A stretch of 64,000 nt of DNA from Sphingosinicellaceae bacterium (lineage in GTDB: Bacteria > Pseudomonadota > Alphaproteobacteria > Sphingomonadales > Sphingomonadaceae): the NCBI GenBank assembly GCA_019285715.1, contig CP079108.1, positions 3,673,001 through 3,737,000 on the forward strand, read 5' to 3'. Under the pieces are notes generated by a model that worked only from the letters and a program-made list of their open reading frames with translations, was not told where the DNA came from and ran no database searches. This document shows, piece after piece, positions 21,501 through 32,111 of the stretch. Each line of letters starts with the position of its first letter. Position 1 is the stretch's first letter. The translations under genes and the position numbers were made by a program.

Positions 21501-21911
21501 ATGGCCGACCTGTTCCACTTCGAGCTGGTCAGCCCGGAGCGCCTGCTGCGCTCCGGTGAAGTCTACATGGTCGTCGTGCCGGGGAGCGAGGGCGACTTCG
21601 GCGTCCTGCCCGGTCACGCGCCGTTGATGTCGACAATCCGCCCCGGCGCGATCGCGGTCTATCCGACCAGCATGAACGACGTGCCGGAGCGGATTTTCGT
21701 CGACGGCGGCTTCGCGGAAGTCTCCGCCACCGGCCTGACGATCCTCGCCGAGAGCGCGACGCCGGTCGGCGAGATCGACATCGAGGGTGGGGCCACCCGG
21801 CTGGCCGAAGCCCGTGCGTCGCTTGCCGCAGCGGCAGGCGATGCCGAACGCGACCTCGCCGAGAAGCGCGTCGCCAGCCTCGAAGCCATGCAGGCAGCGG
21901 CGGTCAACTAA
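21501..21911 (+). CDS. atpC: F1 ATP synthase subunit epsilon
   Basis: A 136-residue subunit with the N-terminal beta-barrel ([23 protein letters not shown]) and a C-terminal helical hairpin ([21 protein letters not shown]). It regulates ATP hydrolysis and couples gamma to the c-ring. The ATG at 21501 comes directly after the atpD stop. It is the last gene of the operon. Confidence 0.95.
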   Translation: MADLFHFELVSPERLLRSGEVYMVVVPGSEGDFGVLPGHAPLMSTIRPGAIAVYPTSMNDVPERIFVDGGFAEVSATGLTILAESATPVGEIDIEGGATRLAEARASLAAAAGDAERDLAEKRVASLEAMQAAAVN

Positions 21912-21917
21912 TCTTTT

Positions 21918-21939
21918 CCCCTCCCTCACGAGGGAGGGG
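21918..21939. terminator. Hairpin after atpC
   Basis: CCCCTCCCT (21918-21926) and AGGGAGGGG (21931-21939) form a perfect 9-bp stem with a 4-base loop right after the atp operon, between convergent genes. No clear U-run follows, so it may be a bidirectional transcript end or RNA-stabilising hairpin rather than a classic terminator. Confidence 0.5.
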
Positions 21940-21951
21940 GAGACGTTCAGC

Positions 21952-22269
21952 TCAGACCGTGCTCACCTCCTCGGTCAGCATGAACACCGGTGGCCCCGCG
22001 ACCCACTGCACCAGTTCCTTCGCGACCGCCCGGCTCGCCTCGGTAGCGATGTCGGTCCAGAATCCGGTCATGTCGGCGACTTCCATGATCTCGACATAGT
22101 CGTACGGGGCCTTGCCCTCGGCACCGAGCAGGCCGGTCGTCCTGAGCACGGTCAAGTCGTCGACGGAGGGCAGCGAGCGGATGCCAGGAATGTCGCGCGT
22201 CCGGGCCCACTCCTCGTAGTCGGCAGCAGTGACGTCGGGCTTCAGGTTGAGCAGCACGATGATTCGCAT
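21952..22269 (-). CDS. Small alpha/beta-barrel protein, HapK/REDY-like candidate
   Basis: A 105-residue protein beginning MRIIVLLNLKPDV, with YEEWARTRDIPGIRSLPSV and a later YVEIMEV strand. This is the beta-alpha-beta layout of dimeric ferredoxin-like barrels (EthD/Dabb/REDY-HapK type). The ATG at 22269 has GGATCC just upstream. Substrate and role are unknown. Confidence 0.7.
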   Translation of the reverse strand: MRIIVLLNLKPDVTAADYEEWARTRDIPGIRSLPSVDDLTVLRTTGLLGAEGKAPYDYVEIMEVADMTGFWTDIATEASRAVAKELVQWVAGPPVFMLTEEVSTV

Positions 22270-22418
22270 TGGGGATCCTCGGGATAGGCCGGACAAACTA
22301 GCGCAGCCCCTCCGACGTTGGGGGCACAGCCCCATCAACGAAAGCAGCTACCGCACCGTTCCGGCTCTGCTATGCGTTGCCATATCAACTGGACCGCACG
22401 GACCGCCGGGAGTGAAGC

Positions 22419-22844
22419 ATGCGTCGACTGATCCTGATTGCCATACTCGCGGTCGCTGCCCAGACGGGCGTGTCCGCACCGGCGCTGGCGCAGTCGTCGC
22501 TGAAGCCGCCCGCGTCGACCGACGGTACCCAGCCGCGCGAGAAACTGGTCATCGTCTACGGTAACGACGCCTGCCCGAAATCCGATGACAAGAACGAGAT
22601 CATCGTGTGCTCGCGCCGCCCCGACGAGGAGCGCTACCGGATTCCGCCGGCCGTCCGCAACGACATCGGCAAGCCCGGCGCGGCAGGCCGCGGCGCGCTC
22701 GTCGGCCAGGCGGCGGGCGGTGCCGGCGGCAGCATCGGCAGCTGCACCAACATCGGGCCGGGCGGCGGCACCGGCTGCCAGCAGCAGATGCAGGACCAGT
22801 ACCGCGCCGAGAAGAAGGCGGCGCGGGGCATTCCGCAGGACTAG
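22419..22844 (+). CDS. Secreted hypothetical protein, 141 aa
   Basis: A signal peptide (LILIAILAVAAQTGVSAPALAQ) precedes a mature part with a conserved-looking block, NDACPKSDDKNEIIVCSRRP, then EERYRIPPAVR, followed by a Gly-rich region with two further cysteines (SCTN and GCQQ). Several sphingomonad periplasmic proteins share the CP-IVVC-RRP-RYRIP layout, but I know no function. It ends at a short palindrome before the convergent transporter. Confidence 0.8.
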   Translation: MRRLILIAILAVAAQTGVSAPALAQSSLKPPASTDGTQPREKLVIVYGNDACPKSDDKNEIIVCSRRPDEERYRIPPAVRNDIGKPGAAGRGALVGQAAGGAGGSIGSCTNIGPGGGTGCQQQMQDQYRAEKKAARGIPQD

Positions 22845-22862
22845 GCGGTCGCAAAGCCGGTT

Positions 22863-22890
22863 TGTCATCCCCGCGGAGGCGGGAATGACA
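22863..22890. repeat. Short palindrome between convergent genes
   Basis: TGTCATCCCCGC (22863-22874) pairs with GCGGGAATGACA (22879-22890) with one mismatch. It is a half-size relative of the longer GTCATCCCGGCG palindromes and may act as a bidirectional transcript end. Confidence 0.65.
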
Positions 22891-22904
22891 GCATAGGACG
22901 CTGT

Positions 22905-24311
22905 CTAACTCGCCGGCAGCCGCCCGCCGCCGCGCACCAGCCCGAGCAGCAGCAGCCCGACCGCCAGCAGCACGCTGATCGGCAGCAAGCCGAGACGCTG
23001 CGAATGTGTCGCCACCGTCGTGTACTGGACCAGCATCGGCGCCAGCCAGCTCGTCGCCAGCCCGGCGAGCGAATAGATCCCGAAGAACGCGCCGATGCGC
23101 TCCGGTGGCACCACCCGGGTCAGCATCGTCCGGCTCGAGGCGTAGCAGGCGGTGATCGACAGCGCCGCGAGGAAGCCGGCGGAGATCAGCGCGACCTCCG
23201 GGACCGTCGTGAACATCGGGCCGCGCCATAGCGGCGCATGGGCGGTAGCGTCCCAGGGCTGGTAGAACAATTCGTCTCGTCCGATGCCAAGCGAGATCAG
23301 TTGCGAGATTATCACCAGCGTCAGCTCGATCTGCAGCGCCAGCTTCGGCCCGACGCGGCTGTCGAGCCACCCCGCCATCAGGCCGCCGATCACCGCGACG
23401 CAGCTCAGCAACACCCCATAGGCGAGCAGTTCGAGCGTGCCCCAGCCCATCCGCCCGGCCGCATAGACCCCGCTGAACACCAGGATGCCGGTCAGCCCGT
23501 CGGTGAACACCATGCGCGCGCCAATGTAAGTCAGCGCGTTGGCGTGGCCGCGCGCCTCGCGGACCAGCCGGACCAGGTCGCCCGCGCCGGCTCGGATCGC
23601 CGCCCCGAGGCGCATCCCGGTGGCGGGCACGTCGGGGACGCGGAGGAACAACGGCAGGCTGAGCAGCGCCATCGTCACCGCGACGATCGGCCCGACGATG
23701 CGATCCTGCTGGTGGCTGGCGGGTTCGATGCCGAACAGCGGCGCGGCCGGGATCCAGCTCCACGGCACATGGCCGGGCAGCGCGAATGCCCACAGCACGA
23801 AGGCCAGCAGGAACACCGAGACGAAATTGCCGAACGCCAGCGCGAGGCCGGATGCGGCACCGGCGTTCAGTGGTCCGGCAGCGGGCAGCAGCAGCGCATT
23901 ATGGAGCGTGTCGGACAGCGCGTAGAGCAAGGTCACCACGGCAAACAGCGCCACCACCCCGCCGATGCCGAGCGGGCCGCCGTCGGGGGTCACCGTCCAC
24001 AGCACCGCCGCGCACGGGATCAGCAGCCCGGTGACCAGCAGCAGCGCCGGCTTCCGGCGTCCGGTGCGGTCGACGATCGCCCCGAGCAGCGGCGCGACCA
24101 GCATCACCGCCCAGCCGCCGTATTTGGCCGCCATCGCGGTCACCGCCTGCCCGCGCACCGGATCGCCGACCACGACGGTCGCGAAATACGGCGCGAACAC
24201 GTAGATCGTGACGAGGATCACATAAGGATCGCGCGCTCCCTGGAACAGCGCCCAGGCCCAGGCCGCAGGGCCGAGCGGTCGAGGACGGCCGAGCGCAAGC
24301 GGCGGCGTCAC
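22905..24311 (-). CDS. MFS transporter, UMF1/Atg22-like
   Basis: A protein of about 468 residues with 10-12 hydrophobic helices. WAWALFQGARDPYVILVTIY at the N terminus, followed by a loop with DRTGRRKP after helix 2, fits the UMF1 branch of the major facilitator superfamily. I chose the GTG at 24311, with GGGGAGG upstream, because the longer frame runs antisense-like through the neighbouring CHAD gene region and is Arg-rich. The substrate is unknown. Confidence 0.82.
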   Translation of the reverse strand: MTPPLALGRPRPLGPAAWAWALFQGARDPYVILVTIYVFAPYFATVVVGDPVRGQAVTAMAAKYGGWAVMLVAPLLGAIVDRTGRRKPALLLVTGLLIPCAAVLWTVTPDGGPLGIGGVVALFAVVTLLYALSDTLHNALLLPAAGPLNAGAASGLALAFGNFVSVFLLAFVLWAFALPGHVPWSWIPAAPLFGIEPASHQQDRIVGPIVAVTMALLSLPLFLRVPDVPATGMRLGAAIRAGAGDLVRLVREARGHANALTYIGARMVFTDGLTGILVFSGVYAAGRMGWGTLELLAYGVLLSCVAVIGGLMAGWLDSRVGPKLALQIELTLVIISQLISLGIGRDELFYQPWDATAHAPLWRGPMFTTVPEVALISAGFLAALSITACYASSRTMLTRVVPPERIGAFFGIYSLAGLATSWLAPMLVQYTTVATHSQRLGLLPISVLLAVGLLLLGLVRGGGRLPAS

Positions 24312-24397
24312 GGTGTCGATGGCAACCTCCCCAGGTCGTATGTCACGACCATGGCGGAAAGCCGGGGGAGTGCAAGCGCGCGCGGGTCGCGAGCGTC

Positions 24398-25855
24398 CTA
24401 GCGCCAGAAGCGCGGTGCCTCGAGGACGGCGTGGCGCGCCGCCGCGGCCTTGGCGAGCCGCTTCTCGCGTCCGGCTGGTGGCTCGACGGCGTCCGGCAGC
24501 GGCAACCCGAGCCGCTCCAGCGTCGCCACCCCCGAGGCATCGTCGTTCAGCTCGCCGAGCCGCTTCTGCAGGCGCTCGAGCGTGTCGATGAAGCGCTTGT
24601 GATCGTGGGCCTTGCGGCGCGGCGCGTAGAGCGAGGTGAAGAACTCGCTGGCGTAGCGCAGTTTCTTGGCGGCGATCCTCGCCTCGTGCCGGTGCTCGTC
24701 GGTCAGGTGCGCGAGACGTCGGCCCCGCCGCTGCAGGCGCTTGCGGGCGTGCGACAGGCTGGCGGCAGCGAACTCGAGCACCGGCATCTCGCGCGCCGCC
24801 AACGTTTCCGGACACGACCGCCACACCCCGCATTCGATCCACTCGGCGAGGTCGAGCAGCAGCGCGCGCGGCCGGGACGAGGCCAGCGTAGCCTCGATCC
24901 CGGCATAAGCGTCGTCACGGGCCTCGTGCAGCCGGTCGAGCAGGTCCGAAGGCTCGGTGCGCCCGATCAGCACGTCGATATCGCGCGCCTCACCGAGCCG
25001 GCCCGCGAGCCAGCGCAACTCGCTCGCCAGCGCCTCGACTCGCGCGTCGGCGACCACCGGGCGAAACAGCGACAATGCCGAGCGCAGCCGCCGCAGCCCG
25101 ATCCGCGCCTGGTGCAGTGCCCCCGCCGAGCGCGAACCCGTCCGCAGCAGGTCCTCGTTGAGCCGATACTGGCGGATGCACGCCGCCACGCTCCGCGCGA
25201 ACGCCTCGCCAGCGGTCATGGCCTTCGCCAAGACCGGCGCTCGGGCCTTCACGGCACCATGGTTGCGCTCGGCGAGCCGGTAGCCACGCTCCGACTTCGA
25301 CATCACGCCGAGCCGCACCGGCACCTGCGCATCGAGCTCGCGCGCCAGGCCGAACAGCGGGGCCGCGCCGCCCTCGCGCAGCTCCATCTCGAGCTCGCAG
25401 AGCGGCAGCGCGTGCGCGCCGTGCTGGAGCTCGCCGCGGTCGATGCTGACCTCGATCCGAGTCCCGGCGAGGCTCGCGTCGATGGTCGTGCGCTCGACCT
25501 CAGCACGGAACACCGGAGCCAGGTCGCCGCTCAGCCCGAGCGTCGCGAACTCCTCGGGCAGGTCGCCCAGCGTCGGCGGCGTGTCGTCGACGTCGCGCTC
25601 CCACTCGGGCCGCGCGAACAACCCGGCCACGGCCGCGCCCTCGGCCTTCACCGTCAGGATGCGCCGCTCGCCGATCCGGCGGATCCGCAGCGACAGCCCG
25701 GCGGCGCGCAGATCGTGATCGGCAGTATCGAAATACACGGTGTCGAGGTGTTCGGTAGCACGCGCACCGCTGTCGAATAGCGGCGACGCAATGGCCGCCG
25801 CGACATCGGCGGGGTCGAGATCGAGCTTCAGTTCGACTTCCAAGACCCGGACCAT
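24398..25855 (-). CDS. CYTH-CHAD domain protein (inorganic triphosphatase type)
   Basis: A 485-residue two-domain protein. The N-terminal CYTH domain has the ExExK motif (EVELKL) and the basic/acidic strands of a triphosphate tunnel enzyme. From about residue 215 a CHAD helical domain follows with conserved histidines and arginines (LHQARIGLRRLRSAL; EARIAAKKLRYASEFF). These fused proteins bind or hydrolyse inorganic tri- or polyphosphate. Confidence 0.92.
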   Translation of the reverse strand: MVRVLEVELKLDLDPADVAAAIASPLFDSGARATEHLDTVYFDTADHDLRAAGLSLRIRRIGERRILTVKAEGAAVAGLFARPEWERDVDDTPPTLGDLPEEFATLGLSGDLAPVFRAEVERTTIDASLAGTRIEVSIDRGELQHGAHALPLCELEMELREGGAAPLFGLARELDAQVPVRLGVMSKSERGYRLAERNHGAVKARAPVLAKAMTAGEAFARSVAACIRQYRLNEDLLRTGSRSAGALHQARIGLRRLRSALSLFRPVVADARVEALASELRWLAGRLGEARDIDVLIGRTEPSDLLDRLHEARDDAYAGIEATLASSRPRALLLDLAEWIECGVWRSCPETLAAREMPVLEFAAASLSHARKRLQRRGRRLAHLTDEHRHEARIAAKKLRYASEFFTSLYAPRRKAHDHKRFIDTLERLQKRLGELNDDASGVATLERLGLPLPDAVEPPAGREKRLAKAAAARHAVLEAPRFWR

Positions 25856-25963
25856 CCTTATCTTTCGTTACCGTACAGACGGTTCGGCGGTACCGCCAGT
25901 TCCCGTCAGCAGCGCTAGTGCGAGCGAGGTGCAGGGCCGCGCGAGCCATGCTAACCGACGGCG

Positions 25964-28027
25964 ATGCGGCCCGACCTGCTCAATCCGTTGTTCGTCGAGC
26001 TGACTGCCGTCAAGGGCGTCGGGGCGACGCTGGCGCGACAGCTCGGGCGCCTGAAGCTGACGCGCGCCGTCGACCTGATCTTCCATCTGCCCGTGATGGC
26101 GATCGAGCGCGTCCGCCTCGACACGGTGGACGAGATGTACGTCGACCGGACCGTGACCGTCGCGATCACCCCGATGACCTATGAGGCGGGGGCGTTGCGG
26201 CGACCGTTCAAGGTCAATGCACGCGACGGCGGCGGCAACTGGCTCGCCCTCGCCTACTTCGGCGGCGGCGGCGAGTACGCGAAGAAGCTGCTCCCGCTCG
26301 GCGAAAAGCGCGTCGTCAGCGGGCGGCTGGAGCGCTTCAACGCGACCCTGCAGATCGCCCACCCGGACTTCGTCGTCACCCCGGACAAGGCCGACACCAT
26401 CCCGACCCGGGAGCCGGTGTACGGCCTGACCGAGGGCGTCACCAACAAGCGCATGGGCGCTCTTGCGGCGGCTGCGATCGAGCGTGCGCCCGAACTGTCC
26501 GAGTGGATCGAGCCGAGCGTGCTGGCCAAGTACGGCTGGCCGGCGTGGCGCGAGGCGGTGGTGCGAGCGCATGCGCTCGACACCGAGGCCCGCGACCGGC
26601 TGGCGTACGACGAACTGCTCGCCAACCAACTCGCGCTGCTGCTGGTCCGTGCCGATACGCGGCGGCGGCGCGGCCGCGCCCTGCCGGGAACGGGCAGGCT
26701 GACCGAGGCCCTGGCCGCCGCGCTGCCGTGGCCGCTAACCGCGGCCCAGCGCCGGGTCAGCGCCGAAATCGCGGGCGACATGGCGCAGGCCTCGCCGATG
26801 CTGAGGCTGCTGCAGGGCGACGTTGGCTCGGGCAAGACTCTGGTCGCGGCACTGGCGATGCTGACCGCGGTCGAGAGCGGCGCGCAGGCGGCAATGCTCG
26901 CCCCGACCGAGATTCTGGCGCGCCAACACTGCGCGACCCTGACGAAACTGCTCGCCCCCCTGCCGGTCCGCATCGCCGTACTGACCGGGCGCGACAAGTC
27001 CAAGCCGCGCGAGGCCATGCTGGCGAGCCTCGCGGCGGGCGAGATCGACATCCTGATCGGCACCCACGCGATCTTCCAGGAGGGCGTCGGCTACCACGAC
27101 CTCGGTCTGGTGGTGATCGACGAGCAGCACAAGTTCGGGGTCGCGCAGCGCCTCGCGCTCAGCGCCAAGGGCCGGACCACGCCGCACCTGCTGGCGATGA
27201 CCGCGACGCCGATCCCGCGCACGCTGGCGCTGACCGCCTACGGCGAGATGGACGTGTCGGCGATCGACGAGCTGCCGCCCGGGCGCACGCCGGTCGAGAC
27301 CCGCGTCACCGCCTTCGAGCGCCTCGACGAGGTCGTCGCCGGGCTCGGCCGCCACCTCGAGGGCGGCGGGCAGGCGTACTGGGTCTGCCCCTTCGTGGAG
27401 GAGAACGAGCTCGGCGACGACGCGGCCGCCGAAACCCGCGCCGCCTACTTGCGGAAGCGCTTCGGCGAGACCCGCGTCGGCCTCGTCCACGGCCGCATGA
27501 AGGGCCCCGAGAAGGACGCGGTGATGGCGGCGTTCGCGAGCGGCCAGGTGCCGCTGCTCGTCGCGACGACGGTGATCGAGGTCGGGGTCGACGTGCCCGC
27601 CGCCGCGCTGATGATCGTCGAGGCGGCCGAGCGCTTCGGGCTGGCGCAGCTCCACCAGTTGCGCGGCCGGGTCGGGCGCGGCGCGGCGCGGTCGGTGTGC
27701 CTGCTGCTTCGCGGTGACAACCTTACGGTCACCGCAACCGCCCGGCTCAAGCTGATGCGCGAGACCAACGACGGCTTCCGCATCGCCGAGGCGGATCTCA
27801 AGCTGCGCGGCGCCGGCGAGATCCTGGGCACCCGCCAGTCCGGCGAGCCCGAGTTCCACCTCGCCGACCCCGAGCGCATGGCGACATATCTCGCCGTCGC
27901 CCGCGACGATGCGAAACTCCTGCTCGACCGCGACGGCGGCCTCGACAGTCCACGAGGGAGCGCGGCGCGCCAATTGCTCTACCTGTTCGAGCGCGATGCC
28001 GCCGTGGGCTTGTTGCGGTCGGGCTGA
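25964..28027 (+). CDS. recG: ATP-dependent DNA helicase RecG
   Basis: A 687-residue branch-migration helicase for stalled forks. It contains an N-terminal wedge/OB domain, Walker A GDVGSGKT, DEQH box (VVIDEQHKFG), motif III TATPIPRTL and motif VI QLRGRVGRG. The ATG at 25964 gives the usual length. Confidence 0.97.
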   Translation: MRPDLLNPLFVELTAVKGVGATLARQLGRLKLTRAVDLIFHLPVMAIERVRLDTVDEMYVDRTVTVAITPMTYEAGALRRPFKVNARDGGGNWLALAYFGGGGEYAKKLLPLGEKRVVSGRLERFNATLQIAHPDFVVTPDKADTIPTREPVYGLTEGVTNKRMGALAAAAIERAPELSEWIEPSVLAKYGWPAWREAVVRAHALDTEARDRLAYDELLANQLALLLVRADTRRRRGRALPGTGRLTEALAAALPWPLTAAQRRVSAEIAGDMAQASPMLRLLQGDVGSGKTLVAALAMLTAVESGAQAAMLAPTEILARQHCATLTKLLAPLPVRIAVLTGRDKSKPREAMLASLAAGEIDILIGTHAIFQEGVGYHDLGLVVIDEQHKFGVAQRLALSAKGRTTPHLLAMTATPIPRTLALTAYGEMDVSAIDELPPGRTPVETRVTAFERLDEVVAGLGRHLEGGGQAYWVCPFVEENELGDDAAAETRAAYLRKRFGETRVGLVHGRMKGPEKDAVMAAFASGQVPLLVATTVIEVGVDVPAAALMIVEAAERFGLAQLHQLRGRVGRGAARSVCLLLRGDNLTVTATARLKLMRETNDGFRIAEADLKLRGAGEILGTRQSGEPEFHLADPERMATYLAVARDDAKLLLDRDGGLDSPRGSAARQLLYLFERDAAVGLLRSG

Positions 28028-28048
28028 GCGGCTAGGTCCGCGCCTTCC

Positions 28049-28555
28049 GTGCTCCGCCTCCTCATCATCCTGCTGCTCGCCGCTCCGGCTGCGGCCTTTG
28101 CCGCTCCGCCGCGGTGGGCGATGGCAGTGCTCAGCGACGGCCTCGATGCGCATGCGCGCCGCGATTACAGCCGCGCCCGTGCCGATTTCCTGCGGCTGGC
28201 GGCCCAGGGCTCGGCGATCGCCGAGACGATGCTGGGAGTCATGACGTCGGAGGGGCACGGCTCCCGCCGCGACCTGGCGACCGCCGCGACGTGGTGGCTG
28301 CGCGCCGCCAACCGGGGCTACGCCCCCGCGCAACTCGCGGTCGCGGAGGCCTTCACCCGCGGCGAGGGCGTGGCGCGCGACCCCGGCTCGGCGTGGGTCT
28401 GGGCCCGGCTGGCCGCGACGCACGGCGACGACCGGACGGCGGCGGCGGCGAAACTCCTCGCGGCGCGGCTCGCCCCCGGTTTCGATGCGCCGACGCTGGC
28501 CAAGCTCGACCGCCGCCGGCTGGCGTGGCGGCCGTGGGCGACGCTGGCCCTCTAG
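28049..28555 (+). CDS. Secreted Sel1-like repeat protein
   Basis: A 168-residue protein from a GTG start, with a signal peptide (LLIILLLAAPAAAFA). It has two or three Sel1-type helical repeats (A..AMLGVMTSEGHGSRRDLATAATWWLRAANRGYAPAQ pattern, cited here as consensus positions near residues 58-95). Such repeats usually mediate protein contacts. It follows recG after 21 bases and interlocks its stop with the convergent glycosylase gene at CTAG. Confidence 0.8.
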   Translation: MLRLLIILLLAAPAAAFAAPPRWAMAVLSDGLDAHARRDYSRARADFLRLAAQGSAIAETMLGVMTSEGHGSRRDLATAATWWLRAANRGYAPAQLAVAEAFTRGEGVARDPGSAWVWARLAATHGDDRTAAAAKLLAARLAPGFDAPTLAKLDRRRLAWRPWATLAL

Positions 28556-29040
28556 AGGTAGGCACGAAGCTCGAGCCACCGCTCGCGCTTCGCCACAAAG
28601 CTCTGCCCGGCGTTGGCGGCACTGCTCGACGGTAAATCGACCATCGCGACCGCGCATCCCGCCAGTTGCCCCCGCCCGATCCTGGCCGACGTGCCACCGT
28701 TGAAGCCGATCGCGCGCAGGTCGGGCAAGGTCGCGACCAGCCCAGCGAGGTCGTTGCCGCTGTGCTCGCGGATCGCGCTGTCGAGGCTGCCCGAGCGCCG
28801 CGCCGTCGCGATCGAATCCCACAGCCCGACCCCGGCGGCGTTCAGCGCCACCAGCCGCTCCGGGTACGGCAGCGCGCGCAGGTCGCGCTCGATCACCGCC
28901 CCCGCCAGTTCCCAGAAGCGGTTGGTCGGGTGGGCATAATACTGCCGCTCCGCCAGCGAGCGCTCGCCCGGCAGGCTGCCGAGGATCAGGACGCGGGTAC
29001 GCGCATCCGCGACTGCCCCGAACGACGCCTTGAGGGTCAC
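28552..29040 (-). CDS. DNA-deoxyinosine glycosylase (uracil-DNA glycosylase superfamily)
   Basis: A 162-residue protein with ILGSLPGERSL and QYYAHPTNRFW, the active-site and base-pocket motifs of the hypoxanthine/deoxyinosine branch (family 6) of the UDG superfamily. It would excise deaminated adenine from DNA. The start is GTG at 29040. The next upstream gene, tyrS, ends 13 bases before it, so they may share a transcript. Confidence 0.88.
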   Translation of the reverse strand: MTLKASFGAVADARTRVLILGSLPGERSLAERQYYAHPTNRFWELAGAVIERDLRALPYPERLVALNAAGVGLWDSIATARRSGSLDSAIREHSGNDLAGLVATLPDLRAIGFNGGTSARIGRGQLAGCAVAMVDLPSSSAANAGQSFVAKRERWLELRAYL

Positions 29041-29053
29041 GGCGTCGGCTGAC

Positions 29054-30265
29054 TCACGCGGCGACCAGCACCCCGTGGCGCTTCTTACCCGCCGAGATGC
29101 GCGCGCCCGGGCCCGCCAGCGCCGCCTCGTCGGTCACCGCCTCGCCGTCGATGCGCGCGCCGCCGCCCGCCACCAGCCGCCGCGCCTCGCCCTTCGACGC
29201 GGCAAAGCTGAGCCCGACCAGCGCGTCGAGGATGCTGACCGGCGCCCCGACCGCGAAGCTCGGCAAATCCTCGCCCGCGCCGCCACCGGTGAAGGTCGCC
29301 TGCGCGGTCGCTGCCGCCGCCGCCGCCGCTTCGGGGCCACGACACAGCGCTGTCGCCGCATTGGCGAGCGCAACCTTCGCGGCGTTTATCTCGGCCCCCT
29401 CCAGCGCCTCCAGCCGCGCAATTTCCCCGAGCGGCAGGTCGGTGAACAGCTTCAGGAAGCGCCCGACATCGGCGTCGTCGGTGTTCCGCCAGAACTGCCA
29501 GTAATCCCACGCCGGCAGCGAATCCTCGTGCAGCCAGATCGCGCCGCTCGCGGTCTTGCCCATCTTGGCGCCCGAGGCGGTGGTGATCAGCGGCGTCGTC
29601 AGGCCGTAGGCGGGCTTGGCGTCGACCCGTCGGATCAGGTCGGTGCCGTTGACGATGTTACCCCACTGGTCGCTGCCGCCCATCTGCAGCATGCAGCCGA
29701 CGCGCCGCGACAACTCGAGGAAGTCGTAGGCCTGCAGGATCATGTAGTTGAACTCGAGAAAGCTCAGCGGCTGCTCGCGGTCGAGGCGGAGCTTGACGCT
29801 GTCGAAGCTGAGCATCCGGTTGACCGAGAAATGCCGCCCGATGTCGCGCAGGAACGGGATGTACGCCAGCCCGTCGAGCCAGTCGGCATTGTCCGTCATG
29901 ATCGCGGCGTTGGGTCCGTCGAAGTCGAGGAAGCGCTCGAAGATGCGGCGGATGCTGGCCTTGTTGGCCTCGATGCGCGCGTCGTCGAGCAGCTGCCGCC
30001 CCTCGTCCTTGCCGCTCGGGTCACCGACCTTGGTGGTGCCGCCGCCCATCAGCACGATCGGGCGGTGACCGGTCTGCTGGAGGTGGCGCAGCATCATGAT
30101 CGACACGAGGTTGCCGATGTGGAGAGACGGCGCGGTGCAGTCGTAGCCGACGTACGCCGTCACGACGCCCCCGACCGCGGCCGCGTCGAGCGCGGCGGCG
30201 TCGGTGACCTGGTGGATGAAGCCGCGCTCGTCGAGCGTGCGGAGGAAGCCTGAGGCGTAGGTCAT
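29054..30265 (-). CDS. tyrS: Tyrosyl-tRNA synthetase
   Basis: A 403-residue class I synthetase. It has the HIGN motif (SLHIGNLVS), the KMSKS equivalent KMGKT, the tyrosine-pocket region YMILQAYDF, and a C-terminal S4 RNA-binding domain starting near [21 protein letters not shown] (approximate). Length and motifs are normal. Confidence 0.96.
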   Translation of the reverse strand: MTYASGFLRTLDERGFIHQVTDAAALDAAAVGGVVTAYVGYDCTAPSLHIGNLVSIMMLRHLQQTGHRPIVLMGGGTTKVGDPSGKDEGRQLLDDARIEANKASIRRIFERFLDFDGPNAAIMTDNADWLDGLAYIPFLRDIGRHFSVNRMLSFDSVKLRLDREQPLSFLEFNYMILQAYDFLELSRRVGCMLQMGGSDQWGNIVNGTDLIRRVDAKPAYGLTTPLITTASGAKMGKTASGAIWLHEDSLPAWDYWQFWRNTDDADVGRFLKLFTDLPLGEIARLEALEGAEINAAKVALANAATALCRGPEAAAAAAATAQATFTGGGAGEDLPSFAVGAPVSILDALVGLSFAASKGEARRLVAGGGARIDGEAVTDEAALAGPGARISAGKKRHGVLVAA

Positions 30266-30368
30266 GATGCCGCCCGATTAGGCCAGCGCGCCTGCCCTGT
30301 GAAGCCGCGCCACTCCCCACGCCGAAAAGCCCGTGCTAGGCTCCGCTCAAGTCTCTGGGGAGAGAACG

Positions 30369-32111
30369 ATGCACGACATGGTGATTCGCGGCGGCACGGT
30401 CGTCGACGGGACAGGGCGAGCGCCCTTCGCGGGCGATGTCGCGATCGACAAGGGCCGGATCAGCGTCGTCGGCACGGTCAGCGCGCCCGGTCGCGAGGAG
30501 ATCGACGCCACCGGCAAACTGGTCACCCCCGGCTTCGTCGATATCCACACCCACTACGACGGCCAGGCAACCTGGGACGGCGAGATGGGGCCGAGCGCGT
30601 GGCACGGCGTGACCTCGGTGGTGATGGGCAATTGCGGCGTCGGCTTCGCACCCGCCAAGCCCGACAAGCACAATTGGCTGATCGGCCTGATGGAGGGCGT
30701 CGAGGACATTCCGGGCACCGCGCTCGCCGAGGGCATGAGCTGGAACTGGGAGACCTTCCCCGAATATCTCGACGAGCTCGAGCGTCTGCCGCGCACCGTC
30801 GATGTCGGCACGCACGTGCCCCACGGTGCGGTGCGCGCCTACGTCATGGGCGAGCGCGGGGCCAACAACGAGGCCCCGACCGAGCACGAGATCGCGCGCA
30901 TGTCGGCGATCGTCGAGGAAGGCCTGCGCGCCGGTGCGCTCGGCTTCTCGACGTCGCGCACGGTGCTTCACAAGTCGGTCGATGGCGTACTGGTCCCCGG
31001 CACCACCGCGACCAAGGAGGAGCTGATCGGCATCGGCCGTGCCATGGGCCGGGTCGGCCACGGCGTCTTCGAGATGGCGTCCGACCTGCGCTACGAGTGG
31101 GACGAGTTCGGCTGGATGGGCGAGCTCAGCCGCGAGACCGGCATGCCGGTGACCTATGCGATGCTCCAGTCGATCGCCAAGGAAATGACCTGGGTCGAGC
31201 AGATGGCGGCGACCAAGGACTGGAACGCCAGGGGCGCCAACATCGTCGCCCAGATCGCGTTGCGCGGCACCGGTATCCTGATGGCATGGCGCGGCACCGT
31301 GCACCCGTTCCGCTTCAAGCCGGCGTGGGTCGAGATCGAGACCCTGCCCTGGGCCGAGCAGCTGGCCCGCCTCAAGGACCCGGCGTTCAAGGCGCGGCTG
31401 CTCGCCGAGGACAACGTCTTCCCGCAGTCGGACGTCATCGAACTGCTCTACGCGGTCGCGCTCGGCCACCACCTCCACTACGCGATGGGGGACGAATTCA
31501 ACTACGAGCCGACGCAGGCCGAGACCGTCGCCGCGCAGGCCGCCGCCGCTGGCAAGTCCGGGGCCGAGCACGCCTACGACCTGCTGATGGCCGACGACGG
31601 CACCGGCTTCATCTACTTCCCGATCCTCAACTACGCCGACGGCAACCTCGACTTCGTGAAGGGGCTGCTGGAGCGCGACGACACGGTGATCTCGCTGTCG
31701 GATGGCGGCGCGCATTGCGGCACGATCTGCGACGCCGCCTCGCCGACCTTCCTGCTCCAGCATTGGGCGCGGGACCGGTCACGCGGCAGCATCCCTGTCG
31801 AGCAGGCGATCAAGCGCCAGTGCAGCGACACCGCGCGGCTGTACGGCCTCGACGACCGCGGCGTCCTCGCGCCTGGCTACCTCGCCGACCTCAACGTCAT
31901 CGACTTCGCGCGGCTGAAGCTCGGCAAGCCGTGGATGGCGTTCGACCTGCCCGCGGGTGGCAAGCGCCTGCTGCAGAAGGCCGACGGCTATGCCCTGACG
32001 ATCAAGTCGGGCGTGGTGACGTTCCGCGACGGCGTGCCGACCGGCGCGCGGCCGGGTGGCTTGATCCGCGGGCCACAGGCGGCTCCGGCGATGGCGATCG
32101 CGGCGGAGTAA
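30369..32111 (+). CDS. N-acyl-D-amino-acid deacylase family amidohydrolase
   Basis: A 580-residue member of the amidohydrolase superfamily. It has the metal motif HTHYDGQ after GFVDI, the cysteine ligand region [10 protein letters not shown] typical of D-aminoacylases, and SDGGAHCG near the C terminus with the catalytic Asp. The ATG at 30369 follows GGGAGAGA. It would release D-amino acids or related amines from acylated forms. It opens a block of amino-acid catabolic genes. Confidence 0.88.
   Translation: MHDMVIRGGTVVDGTGRAPFAGDVAIDKGRISVVGTVSAPGREEIDATGKLVTPGFVDIHTHYDGQATWDGEMGPSAWHGVTSVVMGNCGVGFAPAKPDKHNWLIGLMEGVEDIPGTALAEGMSWNWETFPEYLDELERLPRTVDVGTHVPHGAVRAYVMGERGANNEAPTEHEIARMSAIVEEGLRAGALGFSTSRTVLHKSVDGVLVPGTTATKEELIGIGRAMGRVGHGVFEMASDLRYEWDEFGWMGELSRETGMPVTYAMLQSIAKEMTWVEQMAATKDWNARGANIVAQIALRGTGILMAWRGTVHPFRFKPAWVEIETLPWAEQLARLKDPAFKARLLAEDNVFPQSDVIELLYAVALGHHLHYAMGDEFNYEPTQAETVAAQAAAAGKSGAEHAYDLLMADDGTGFIYFPILNYADGNLDFVKGLLERDDTVISLSDGGAHCGTICDAASPTFLLQHWARDRSRGSIPVEQAIKRQCSDTARLYGLDDRGVLAPGYLADLNVIDFARLKLGKPWMAFDLPAGGKRLLQKADGYALTIKSGVVTFRDGVPTGARPGGLIRGPQAAPAMAIAAE

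Noticed and set aside
24312-24842. N-terminal extension of the UMF1-type transporter
   Set aside because: The extra 177 codons are Arg-rich and overlap the CHAD gene; a GTG with a strong ribosome site lies at 24311.
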